A DNA stretch of 15,985 nt from NCBI GenBank assembly GCA_003667245.1, contig RCNN01000572.1:1-15985 (forward strand), read 5' to 3'. The DNA comes from Heterostelium multicystogenum. Its lineage: Eukaryota; Evosea; Eumycetozoa; Acytosteliales; Acytosteliaceae. A model generated the notes under the pieces. That model worked only from the letters and a program-made list of their open reading frames with translations. It did no database searches and was not told where the DNA came from. Below, in pieces: positions 7,161 through 15,985 of this stretch. The translations under genes and the position numbers were made by a program. How positions within the stretch are numbered: the stretch's first letter is position 1; each line of letters begins with the position of its first letter.

Positions 7161-10053
7161 ATGTCTGCAATCACCAAGGGGCGCAACACCGGTAGCCGGT
7201 TGGCCCTTGCCATCCACCTGGGGCTGTTAGCCTCCGCCTGCCAGGTGCAGGCCGCCGAGGCGCCAGTCGGTGAATCACAGCCTGTCACGTTGACGTTTGA
7301 TATTGCGGCGCAACCCTTGGGCCTTGCCGTACTGACGTTCGCCGACCAGGCCGGGTTGCAAGTGTTGTTCGACAGCGCGCGCCTGCAAGGCCTCACCAGC
7401 ACCGCGCTCAAGGGCCGTTACAGCGCCCAGGAAGGCCTCGGCCGATTGGTGGGCAGTGCACCGGTGGAATACCGCTTTACCGGGGACCGGCAGGTGACGC
7501 TGACTCGCGTCGGCGCCGACCATGACGGTGCGCTGACCGTGGGCACCACCACCATCACCGGCAACACCAACGGCAAGCCAAGCGACTGGGTGTACGACAC
7601 ACCGCGCTCGGTGGCCGTGATCAGTCGCGAGCAGATCGACAAACGCCCACCACGCCACGCCGCCGACATGCTCGAAGAAACCGCCGGCGTGTACACCGCC
7701 GTCAACCAGCGTGACCCGGGCCTGTCGGTGAACATCCGCGGCGTGCAGGACTACGGCCGGGTCAACATGAACATCGACGGCATGCGCCAGAACTTCAACG
7801 TCAACGGCCACCAGCAGCGCAACGGCACGATGTTGATCGACCCGGAATTCATCTCCAGCATCGAAATCGACAAGGGCAGCCAGTCCGGGCAGGGCGGTGC
7901 TGCCGTGTTGGGCGGGATTGCATCCTTCAAGACCCTGGAGGCCAGTGAGTTCCTGGCCGATGGCAAGGACTATGGCGGGCGTCTGCGTGCCGGTAGCGGG
8001 ATTGGTGAACTGGGTAACGGCACCTATTTCAACGGCAGCGGTGTGTTTGCCTTTGGCGACGAGCGCGGCGACGTGCTGCTGGGGTACAGCGAACGGCATT
8101 TTGGCGACTACCGCGCCGGTACCCACAACGACCAGAAACTGGGTACTCATTTGCGCGCCCGTGACTCCCAGCCTGCGGCCTTCGACGATTGGCTGAACAG
8201 TGAGGTCGGTGACACCGGCAGCGTGACCCGCTCGCAAATCGTCAAGTTCGGCCTGAACCTGCCCAATGACCAACGGGTGCAACTGAGCTACCTGGAAAGT
8301 GACAGCGACAGCAATGACGCGTGGGCCTACACCGCCCCGGATAACCAGAGCGTGTACTACCAACGCGTCAGCAAGAACAACCTCAATGCCAGGAACGTCG
8401 GACTGGATTATCGCTACACGCCGGATAACCCGCTGATCGATTTCAAGGCCAAGGTCTACTACGTCACCACACAGATGGACCGGGACAATGCGCCCAACAC
8501 CGCGTCGCTGACCTCCGGCAACTATGTGGCGGGCTACACGGATCATTTTCAGACCGATACCTGGGGTGTACAGGCGACAACACATCGCGGTTCGACTTCG
8601 ATGCGTTGGGTCATGTGAGTTTGAACTACGGCGTGGAGGTGTATCAAGACAAGTTCAAGCCCAGTACCAACAAGGTCGAGGCACCAACCTTTCGCGCGTG
8701 GGCCTGTTGCCTTTACCGTTGAAGGCGGGACGCCCGGTGGCAAAACATACAGCATCGCCAGCTGTTCAACGCAACCTGCAGTACGAAATATGGTGCGCGA
8801 CTGGCTGACGCTGGGTGCGCGGCCTTGCGGTACGACCGCTATCGCGGTGGAAGGGGTCACCGGGGATGACGCTGTACCGAATGCAGAATCCGGCGTATCG
8901 TACTTACAGCAGCACGGTAGGTGCCAAGCGTGTCGAGGAGGTTTTCGACATTGATAGAGAAGAGGGAAGGTCCAGTTCTCTCCACGGCGTCGGTATCGGC
9001 ATAAAGCCGGGGCTGGACTGGATTCAAACTCTTACGCCCGCTGGGGCAAGGGCTGGGCGCGCCGCCGGCGGTGACGGAAGATCCTTCATGACGGGGCGTC
9101 CCTCCACGCGTGAGGCTCATCAGAGCGGGTGTTTCCCACCGACCCGTCTCCTGAAACCCGAAGAGTCGCGGGACTGGGAAATGGGCGCGATGAACGTATT
9201 CAAAGAGGGACTGCTGTTCGGTGACGATTGGCGCCTGGGCATGAAGAGGTGGCCTTATTCTTCGATAACCCGGATCGAGAACTCTCTCTTTCCTCAATCA
9301 CAGCGTCAGTTTGCCGGAGACCTCCGTCGGCGGTTTTTCTTCGGCATGCGAAGTGGCGTCACGTCAATTAACACCAAAGACCCCACGCGCTTTCGGGGGG
9401 TGGAAAACACGCAGCTCAAACTACGACATAGGCGGGGTCGGGCGTACGCCAACCTTAGTTACACCCATAGACCTCGCGAACGGTCAGCAGTAATGAGTTC
9501 TGCTCGCAGAAGAAGCTATTACATGGGCGGGGCGGCGAGAAAAACGGGCCGTCCACCCACACGCTATGAACGCTACACCCGGCCAAACGGCACGACCGCC
9601 TCCTGGCGCCGGTGACCACGTATGCCGGAGGGGCTGGACGACGCGAATGTCCCAACCAGGGTTCCGCTAAACAAAGGAAGACACGCTGGCCGGATCATGG
9701 GCAACCGCCCACCTTAGTACTCGGGCTGATCGCGGGCTCGCTGACCTTCGGCGCGCGCTTCCTGGAAAAGCGAGACTCGATATGGGGCGTCCGCGGTGCG
9801 CTACAGCTCAGGCAATGGCGAGAAACCTCGACTCACAAAGGTTATGACTTCATCGACCAGGCGCTATGGCCCCAGTCACCCCTCTATGACCTGTACGCCC
9901 AGCTAACTGGAGTGAACCGGACCAATTGAACATCGCCCTGGGCGCTGGAAAACGCCACCGATGAGGCCTACTTCCGTTGCGATGGGGGAACGCCAATAAC
10001 CTGAAGCCTGGGCGCGCGGGGCAAGGAGCGGGATGCTCGAATACAAGTTCTGA
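7161..10053 (+). pseudogene. hasR: TonB-dependent hemophore/heme receptor HasR (heavily frameshifted in 3' half as read)
   Basis: Outer-membrane receptor that takes heme from HasA and signals to HasS. The ATG at 7161 has AAGGGA eight bases upstream and begins a signal peptide cleaved near CQVQA-AEAP. Residues ~40-105 are the secretin/TonB N-terminal signalling domain (LTFDIAAQPLGLAVLTFADQ). The plug begins near YDTPRSVAVISREQIDKRPP, with LSVNIRGVQDYGRVNMNIDG, GHQQRNGTMLIDPEFISSIE and GAAVLGGIASF, typical of the heme receptor family. The frame is intact to about 8580. Beyond it barrel similarity persists in scattered pieces: FDALGHVSLNYGVEVYQDKF, WGKGW, LKPEESRDWEM, NVFKEGLLFGDD, RFRGVE, RAYANLSYTH, YDFIDQALWP, NATDEAYF and a terminal MLEYKF with stop at 10051-10053. 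About 960 codons fits HasR. Breaks every 50-150 bp plus apparent substitutions suggest bad sequence, though true decay is not excluded. Confidence 0.9.
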
Positions 10054-10172
10054 AGGAGGTGCCACGGCACTTTATCAACCAACGGTTTGCCCAAGGGTTG
10101 GCAAAAAAAGGTGCGCTGTATGAGATGGCGTGCTGACTCAATCGTGTTTGGTTTATATAACGAGGTTAAGTG
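10054..10172 (+). promoter_or_regulatory. hasR-hasA intergenic leader
   Basis: This 119-bp gap holds a CCAAC...GTTGG stem (10079-10100) followed by an A run, and just before hasA the AT-rich TTATATAACGA (10153-10163) shared with the hasI-hasS gap. There is no T-run terminator, so read-through from hasR is likely. In P. aeruginosa hasR and hasA are reported to be co-transcribed but to accumulate unequally; whether this leader takes part is a guess. Base calls here may be unreliable. Confidence 0.35.
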
Positions 10173-10824
10173 ATGACTATTTTGTCTGTTAGTTACGAAG
10201 CTGCGCCGGCTCGAGTTGCTCTACTCTTCTGTCCACGGACTACCTGAACCGACTGGGCACTGGGGTTCAACACTGCGGGTCACGGCAGCAGCAACAACGG
10301 CGGCTTCAGCAACTACGGCTCACCTGAGCGGCGACCAGTATTCCGACCCACGGCCCAACAATTCCGACCACGGCGCCATTCATTGACTACCATTCAGAGC
10401 AACACCAGCAACGGCCTGCACTACGTATTCAACCCGGCGCTGCCAGCCAGCCACAACGAAAACCACTACCTGTGGGGCAACCTGGATAACGTTCAACTGG
10501 GCACCGGCCTAAGCGGCGGCAATGGCAGCGACTTCACCCTCGATGCGTTCAAAGTGGCTTTCAACGGCCTCGACTTGAGCGCGGCACAAGGTGCAGGCCG
10601 CGTCGGCAACGACGTTCAGAACGTGATCTACAGCCTGATGCAAGGCAAACACCTCGGCACTGGAAACCGTGCTCAACAACCTGCTGGACGACTTCGGCCT
10701 GTCCACCGCCAACACCTTCGACGAGATCTCGGCCGGCCTGGCAGCACACGCTACGGCAACCACCACCGACGTCGCCCTGGTAGGCGTGCAGGACGTTGCA
10801 CAGGACTGGGCACTCGCTGCCTGA
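10173..10824 (+). CDS. hasA: Secreted heme-binding hemophore HasA (frameshifted as read)
   Basis: Extracellular heme scavenger of about 205-215 residues exported unprocessed by HasDEF. The ATG at 10173 opens MTILSVSYEAA with a weak CGAGG ribosome site at 10161-10165. Recovered pieces in order are WALGFNTAGHGSSNNGGFSN (containing the likely heme-ligand His loop), SGDQYSDPRPNNSDHGAIH, NGLHYVFNPALPASHNENHY (with the Tyr and supporting His of the second heme loop), LWGNLDNVQLGTGLSGGNG, VGNDVQNVIYSLMQGKH and LNNLLDDFGLSTANTFDEIS, ending VGVQDVAQDWALAA. That last segment is the uncleaved C-terminal type I secretion signal. Frame breaks occur in 10200-10260, near 10310, near 10385 and near 10660. 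No GGxGxD calcium repeats are present, so it is not an RTX protease. Placement between hasR and the exporter genes agrees. Confidence 0.92.
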
Positions 10825-10844
10825 TGTTGCTGCGCAATGAAAAA

Positions 10845-10874
10845 AGCGAATGGAAGATCGCTCTCCCATTCGCT
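10845..10874. terminator. Hairpin between hasA and hasD
   Basis: Perfect 9-bp arms AGCGAATGG (10845-10853) and CCATTCGCT (10866-10874) enclose a 12-base loop, 21 bases after the hasA stop. On the plus strand the stem is preceded by an A6 run but followed by GCGTAAAC, so it lacks the U tract of an intrinsic terminator for hasA. On the minus strand it is followed by TTTTTT. A role in protecting the 3' end of hasA mRNA and damping hasDEF read-through would suit a substrate/exporter pair, but that is inference. The rest of the 176-bp gap shows no gene. Confidence 0.6.
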
Positions 10875-11000
10875 GCGTAAACCCCGTCGTCGCCGTGAGT
10901 TTCGAAGGCCAGGGCGACGGCGGTGACAAATTCTGCGCAGCGGCGCGCGGCGTGTCAAACGCGGGCGGCGCTTCCCGATTTCCCCCATGAGACTCCCTCG

Positions 11001-12749
11001 ATGCGCCATGCCGGCAACGAAACCCTGGCCGCTCTCACGGCCTATAAAAGTGGCTTCCTCAACATTGGCTTGTTTTTCGGCAGTGATCAACCTGTTGATG
11101 CTGGCTCCGGCGCTGTACACTGTTGCAGGTCTACGACCGGGTGCTGGCCTCCGGCAACTCGATGACCCCCTGTTGATGCTGACGCTGATGATCCTTGGCT
11201 TGTTCGGCTTGATGGGCGCGCTGGAGTGGGTGCGCAGCCAGGTGGTGATCCGTCTTGGCACACAGATGGACATGCGCCTGAACCAGCGGGTGTACGACGC
11301 CGCGTTCGAGGCGCAACTCAAGGGCGGTACCCAGGCGGCTGGGCAGGCGTTGAGCGACCTGACGACCTTGCGCCAGTTCGCCACCGGCCAGGCGCTGTTC
11401 GCATTTTTTGATGCGCCGTGGTTTCCGGTGTACTTGCTGGTGATCTTCCTGTTCCACCCCTGGCTCGGCGTCCTGGCGCTGGCCGGTGCGCTGATGCTGA
11501 TGGCGCTGGCGTGGGCCAACCAGCACATCTGCCAGGCACCGTTGACTCAGGCCAATCAGCTGTCGATCAGCGCCAGCCAGCAGGCCACGGCCAACCTGCG
11601 CAATGCCGAAGCCATCGAAGCCATGGGCATGCTGGCAACCCTGCGTGCGCGCTGGTTTGCCCAGCACCAGGCGTTTCTGGCGGCGCAGAACCTGGCCAGT
11701 GAAAAGACCGCTGCCATCAGTGCCTGTCCAAGGGCGTACGCCTGGCGTTGCAGTCATTTGGTCCTCGGTCTGGGTGCATTGCTGGCGGTGCAGGGGGCGA
11801 TTACGCCGGGCATGATGATCGCCGGCTCGATCCTGATGGGGCGGGTACTGAGCCCTATCGACCAGCTGATCGGCGTGTGGAAACAGTGGAGTTCGGCGCG
11901 CCTGGCCTATGAGCGATTGACCCTGATGCTGGCGGCCAACCCGGCGCGCACCGAGCGCATGAGCTTGCCGGCGCCCAGCGGCCAGTTGACGGTCGAACAG
12001 GTAAGCGCGTGTGCGCCCGGCAGTCGTCGGCCTGCGTTGGCCAACCTCGGGTTCAGCCTGCCTGCGGTGACGTGCTGGGCGTGATCGGGCCTTCCGGTTG
12101 CGGCAAGTCGACCCTGGCGCGGTTGCTGGTGGGGGCCTGGGCGCCCTTGGCCGGCAAGGTACGGCTGGACGGCGCGGACCTGGCGCAATGGGACAAGCAG
12201 CAACTCGGCCCGCACATTGGGTATCTGCCCCAGGACATCCAGCTGTTCGCCGGCAGCATCGCCGACAACATCGCGCGTTTTGTCGCACCGTGGATTCGGA
12301 CAAGGTGCTCGCTGCCGCGCAAATGGCCGCGTGCATCAACTGATCCTTCAGTTGCCCCAAGGCTACGACACCCAACTGGGGGAGGGCGGTGCCGGGTTGT
12401 CCGGCGGGCAGAAGCAACGTGTCGCGCTGGCGCGAGCGCTGTACGGCGTGCCTGCGCTGATCGTACTGGGATGAGCCCAATTCCAATCTCGATGAGGCCG
12501 GCGAGCAGGCCTTGCTCCATGCCATCACCTTGCTCAAGGCGCAGCGTCGCACGCTGGTGCTGATCACCCACAAGACCCCTGTGCTGGCGTTGACGGACCA
12601 ATTACTGATCCTGCGGGACGGCCAGTTGCAGGCGTTCGGGCCCACGGCGCGGGTGCTGGAGGCCACGCAGAAACCGGCGGCCGCGCCGCCCAAACCGGTG
12701 TCGGCGATGAGCATGAGCTACCGCCTCGGTGAAGGAAAAAAAAGCATGA
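11001..12749 (+). CDS. hasD: Type I secretion ABC transporter HasD (frameshifted as read)
   Basis: Inner-membrane ATPase/permease of about 580 residues that powers HasA export, in the PrtD/HasD family. The ATG at 11001 starts [20 protein letters not shown]. The membrane domain follows ([65 protein letters not shown]). The nucleotide-binding domain has Walker [18 protein letters not shown] (from about 12080), Q-loop [20 protein letters not shown], signature [17 protein letters not shown], Walker B PALIVL then [11 protein letters not shown], and H-loop LITHK. Frame breaks lie near 11070, 11119, 11165, 11722-11757, 12063, 12290 and 12470. The final one is an A8 run (12736-12743): as read the frame runs on into hasE, while one A fewer gives a stop at 12747-12749 overlapping the hasE start as ATGA. 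HasD is preferred over alkaline-protease AprD because the adjacent substrate gene is hasA. Confidence 0.93.
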
Positions 12750-14088
12750 GCCGACCTGTGCTTGTGACGGACAACAGCGTGCCGCCGGTGAACAACGTGC
12801 TGGCGCTGGACGATAAAAAATACGCGCGCCTGGGCTGGTTGCTGGTGCTCGGCGGGTTTGCCGGGTTCCTTGGCTGGCCGCGCTGGCACCGTTGACAAGG
12901 GCGTGGCGGTGTCCGGCAAGGTCATGGTGTCGGGGCACCGCAAGACGGTGCAGCACCCCGCGGGCGGGATCGTCGAGCGGATCGAGGTGCGCGATGGCGA
13001 GGTGGTAAGCGCCGGCCAGGTATTGATCCGCCTGAAGGAAAACCCCGTTGCGCGGGCAGATGGCAGTCTTTGCGCAGCCAGTTCATTGCGTCCCGGGCCA
13101 GCGAAGCGCGCTTTGAGTGCCGAGAGCGAAGGCTTGTCGGCCATCGTCTTCGGCCCCGAACTGCTGAACGAGCCTGAGGCCGCCGCCACCTTGAGCCTGC
13201 AACGGCAACTGTTCAGCAGTCGCCGCCCAGGCCCTGGCCACGGAGCAGCAAGGCCTGCGGGAAACCATCGCCGGGGCCGAGGCACAATTGCGCGGCACCC
13301 GGGAATCCCAGGCCAGCAAAGTGCTGCAACGCACCGCGATGAATGAACAACTGCAAGGCCTGCGCGAGCTGGCGCGGGACGGCTACATTCCGCGCAATCG
13401 GCTGCTGGAAAATGAACGGCTGTATGCCCAGCTCGACGGTGCGATTGCCGAGGATTTCGGCCGCATCGGCCAGTTGCAACGGCAAGTCCTTGAAACTGCG
13501 CCTGCGCATCCGCCAGCTCGGCGAAGACTTCCAGAAAGACCTGGCGCGGCCAACTGGCCGAAACCCGCACCGCGCAGCGACGACTTGCGCAACCGGTTGG
13601 CCTCGGCCGAATTCGAATTGGCCAACAGCCTGGTGCGCGCGCCGGCGGCTGGCGTGGGTGGTGGGGCTGGAGGTGTACACCGAAGGCGGCGTGATCAAGC
13701 CCGGCCAGGCGCTGATGGACATCGTGCCCAGGGCGAACCACTGCTGGTGGAAGCGCGGGTGCCGGTGCAGATGGTCGACAAGGTGCACCCGGGCTTGCCG
13801 GTGGAGTTGCTGTTTCTCGGCGTTCAAACCAGAGCACCACCCCACGCATTGGCCGGTTGAAGTGACGCTGGTGTCGGCCGACCGCCAGGTCGACGAGCGC
13901 GCCGATGAGCCGTATTACACCTTGCGCGCCCAGGTCAGTGCAGCTGGCATGCGCCAGCTCGACGGCTTGCAGATTCGCCCGGGCATGCCGGTGGAAGCGT
14001 TCGTCGCAAAACCGGTGAGCGCTCGATGCTCAACTACCTGTTCAAACCCTTGCTGGATCGGACTCACATGGCGTTGGTGGAAGAATGA
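12746..14088 (+). CDS. hasE: Type I secretion membrane fusion protein HasE (frameshifted as read)
   Basis: Periplasmic adaptor of the HlyD/PrtE family, about 447 residues, linking HasD to HasF. A short cytoplasmic N-terminus (from [20 protein letters not shown]) precedes one membrane helix (LGWLLVLGGFAGFLG). The first lipoyl half is GVAVSGKVMVSGHRKTVQHP with GGIVERIEVRDGEVVSAGQV. The central coiled-coil hairpin is rich in Glu, Gln and Leu (for example ELARDGYIPRNRLLENERLY). The second half has VLMDIVP-type and MVDKVHPGLPVELLF segments, ending in a beta-barrel region and NYLFKPLLDRTHMALVEE. Frame breaks lie near 12885, 13050-13220 (several), 13490, 13650, 13735, 13820 and 14010. The stop TGA at 14086-14088 overlaps the hasF ATG, implying coupled translation. 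Confidence 0.92.
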
Positions 14089-15415
14089 AGGCGCTGTTAT
14101 TCGGTCTGTGTTGTGCCTGCAGTGGATCGGTTCAGGCGCTGGGATTGCTCGACGCCTATGACTTGGCCCTGCGCAACGATCCGACGTTTCAGGCGGCAAT
14201 CCAGGAGCGCGAGGCGGCGAGGAAAACCGCATCATCGGCCGCGCCGGGCTGTTGCCGAACCTGTCCTGGAGCTACAACAACTCGCGCAATGAGTCCGAAG
14301 TCACCCAGTCGACGGCGGTGGGCAACGTCACCAGCGACCGCGATTACCGCAGCTATGCCTCGACCCTGACCCTGCAACAACCGCTGCTCGATTACGAAGC
14401 CTATGCGCGCTATCGCCAGGGTGCAGCGCAGGCGCTGTTTGCCGATGAACGCTTTCGCAGCAAGAGCCAGGAACTGGCCGTGCGGGTGTTGAGCGCCTAC
14501 AGCCAGGCATTGCTGGCCCAGGAGCGGATCGAGCTGAGCCGCGCCCAGAAACCGCGCGTATGCCGAGCGCCTGCAACTCAATGAACGGCTGCTCAAGGGC
14601 GGCGAGGGCACCCGCACCGATGTGCTGGAAACCCAGGCACGCCTGAGCCTGGCCCAGGCCGAAGAGATCGAATCCTGGACACCCAGGACGCAGCCTTGCG
14701 CGAGCTGGAAGCGATTGTGGGCCAGCCGTTGCAGATAGACGAGTTGGCGCCGCTGACTCGCCAGTTCGAGATCCCGCCGCTGGAGCCCAACCGTTTCGAG
14801 ACCTGGCGGGAAATGGCGATGGCCAACAACCCGGAGCTCAAATCCCAGCACCACGCGCTGGACGTCGCCGAATACGAAGTGGAGCGCAAGCGCGCCGGGC
14901 CACATGCCCAAGGTCAGCCTGTATGCGAGCAGTCGCCAGACCAGCTCGGATTCGGAAAGCAGCTACAACCAGAAGTACGACACCAACAGCGTCGGCATCC
15001 AGGTCAGCCTGCCGCTGTTCGCCGGTGGCTCGGTGTCGGCGTCAACCCGTTCAGGCCGCCAATCAACTGTCCCAGGCCCAATATGAACTGGACGCGCAGA
15101 CGCGCCAGGACGCTGATCGAACTGCGCAAGCAATTCAACCTCAACACCAGCGGCGCGGCCAAAGTGCGGGCGTATGAAATGGCGGTCAGCTCGGCCACCG
15201 CCCTGGTGAAGGCGACGAAGAAAAGCGTGACCGGTGGCGAGCGCGTCAACCTCGATGTGCTGGATGCCGAGCAGCAACTGTTCACGGCACGCCGCGACCT
15301 GGCGGATGCGCGGCATGCGTATCTGCTGGCGCGGATACAACTGAAGTATTTTGCAGGGTTGCTGAACGAGCAGGACCTGCGGGCGTTGGCGGGGTATTTC
15401 CAGCCATCGGCATGA
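14085..15415 (+). CDS. hasF: TolC-family outer membrane channel HasF (frameshifted as read)
   Basis: Outer-membrane/periplasmic tunnel protein of about 443 residues completing the HasDEF type I secretion system (family of PrtF/AprF/TolC). The signal peptide MKALLFGLCCACSGSVQA is followed by LGLLDAYDLALRNDPTFQAA, the usual start of TolC repeat 1. Further pieces are RIIGRAGLLPNLSWSYNNSR, STLTLQQPLLDYEAYARYRQ, LAVRVLSAYSQALLAQERIE, LLKGGEGTRTDVLETQARLS, HMPKVSLYASSRQTSSDSES, VGIQVSLPLFAGGSVSAS and GERVNLDVLDAEQQLFTARR. Two LPLFAGG/LQQPLLDYEA-type segments mark the paired barrel strands. Frame breaks lie near 14222, 14555, 14672, 14898, 15050 and 15105. It is the last gene of the has operon, closed by a REP pair before trmA. 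Confidence 0.93.
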
Positions 15416-15445
15416 TGGCTATATCGGCTAACACACCGATCCACT

Positions 15446-15553
15446 GTGGGAGCTGTCGAGCCTTGGCGAGGCTGTGATGGCGGCGGGGCTGATGACATTT
15501 TTCTGTCTGACCCACCGCCATCGCGGCCTCGCTAAAAGCTCGACGGCTCCCAC
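15446..15553. repeat. Second, imperfect REP doublet downstream of hasF
   Basis: Arms 15446-15483 and 15515-15553 pair in blocks: GTGGGAGC with GCTCCCAC, GTCGAGC with GCTCGAC, GCGAGGC with GCCTCGC and GATGGCGG with CCGCCATC. The blocks are separated by small mismatches, and the outer right edge is ACATTTT. It shares GTGGGAGC with the 3835-3931 element but has a different core, so it belongs to another REP subfamily. It lies between convergent hasF and trmA and may end both transcripts. Confidence 0.8.
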
Positions 15554-15579
15554 ATTTTGATCTTTGCAGTGCTGGGGAT

Positions 15580-15985
15580 TTAACGCCGGGTCAGTAACAC
15601 ACCCGATTCCATGTGGTGCGTCCACGGGAACTGGTCAAACATCGCGCACTGGGTAATCCGGTGCGTGTCATGCATTTGCGCAATGTTCGCCGCCCAACGT
15701 CTCCGGGTTTTGCAGGATGTACAGGATGTTCTCGAAGCGCCGGGTCAGCTCGCAGGTGTCCGGGTCCATGCCGGCACGCGGCGGGTCGACGAACACGCTG
15801 CCAAACTCGTAGCTCTTTGAGGTCGATGCCGTGCAGGCGGCGGAACGGCCGCACTTCATTCAAGGCCTCGGTCAGCTCTTCGCAGACAAACGCACCAGGG
15901 TGACGTTATCCACCGCGTTTCTCATCGAGGTTGCTCAGCGCCGCGTTCACCGAAGTCTTTGCTGATCTCGGTGGCCAGCACTTTG
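15580..15985 (-). CDS. trmA: tRNA (uracil-5-)-methyltransferase TrmA, C-terminal part (partial, frameshifted as read)
   Basis: SAM-dependent enzyme forming 5-methyluridine at position 54 of tRNA; the N-terminal two thirds lie beyond the right edge. Minus-strand pieces in order are [29 protein letters not shown] residues, [20 protein letters not shown] (the SAM-fold DPPR motif), [13 protein letters not shown], then NPETL, and [20 protein letters not shown] with stop at 15580-15582. The family has a catalytic cysteine in ISCNP; as read this is ILQNP because two bases appear lost before, and two A gained after, the TGC codon (around 15706-15717). This is probably an error, since the rest of the domain is well conserved. 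It is convergent with hasF and has no functional link to it. Confidence 0.9.

Noticed and set aside
7275..8585. Long open frame (436 codons) on the minus strand opposite hasR
   Set aside because: It mirrors the well-supported hasR frame, has low-complexity Val/Ala/Gly/His composition and shows no recognisable domain.
10075..10115. Rho-independent terminator after hasR
   Set aside because: The CCAAC/GTTGG stem is only five bp and is followed by A, not T, on the coding strand.
11131..12714. Open frame of 527 codons on the minus strand opposite hasD
   Set aside because: Arg/Gln/Pro/Ala-rich shadow of GC-rich coding DNA; the plus strand carries all ABC transporter motifs.
10173..15415. Alkaline protease (AprA) secretion locus rather than Has
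   Set aside because: The substrate gene lacks a zinc-protease motif and GGxGxD repeats, and matches HasA in its heme-loop and C-terminal segments.
1..15985. CRISPR array, IS element, prophage or toxin-antitoxin module
   Set aside because: No direct-repeat array, transposase, integrase or phage motifs were seen on either strand; all longer stretches are explained by metabolic, Has or trmA genes.

Overview
The window looks like chromosome of a fluorescent Pseudomonas (P. fluorescens group). Four things point there: high GC with Pseudomonas-style codon use, GTGGGAGC-type REP palindromes between convergent genes, a quinate/shikimate cluster built around a fused QuiC, and a hemophore locus in the order hasI-hasS-hasR-hasA-hasD-hasE-hasF known from P. 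aeruginosa. No rRNA, tRNA, IS element, CRISPR array or prophage gene was seen.

Left block (1-5247): quinate/shikimate catabolism. A partial MFS carrier (minus strand) faces quiC (3-dehydroshikimate dehydratase fused to an HPPD-like domain), which is followed by a TetR-family regulator. A REP pair separates these from the minus-strand operon aroQ-aroE. The expected flow is uptake of quinate/shikimate, AroE-type oxidation to dehydro-acids, AroQ dehydration of 3-dehydroquinate to 3-dehydroshikimate, and QuiC conversion to protocatechuate. The quiC and aroQ promoters both carry a 15-bp element very like the PcaR/PcaU operator, in the same orientation to their genes.

Right block (5384-15415): the heme-acquisition (Has) locus. 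An ECF sigma factor (HasI) under a likely Fur box is followed by a FecR-type anti-sigma factor (HasS), the TonB-dependent hemophore receptor HasR with an N-terminal signalling domain, the hemophore HasA, and its type I exporter HasD (ABC), HasE (membrane fusion) and HasF (TolC-like). HasA is secreted by HasDEF and takes heme. HasR imports the heme and signals through HasS to HasI. A second REP pair and the C-terminal end of a convergent trmA close the window.

Quality: almost every gene except aroQ, hasI and hasS is broken by single-base frame changes, though homology continues in the neighbouring frame. This looks like an error-rich assembly rather than mass gene decay. Errors are densest between about 8600 and 10400 (hasR 3' half, hasA 5' half). 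Gene limits below span the whole homologous stretch, so most of these genes cannot be translated as a single frame.
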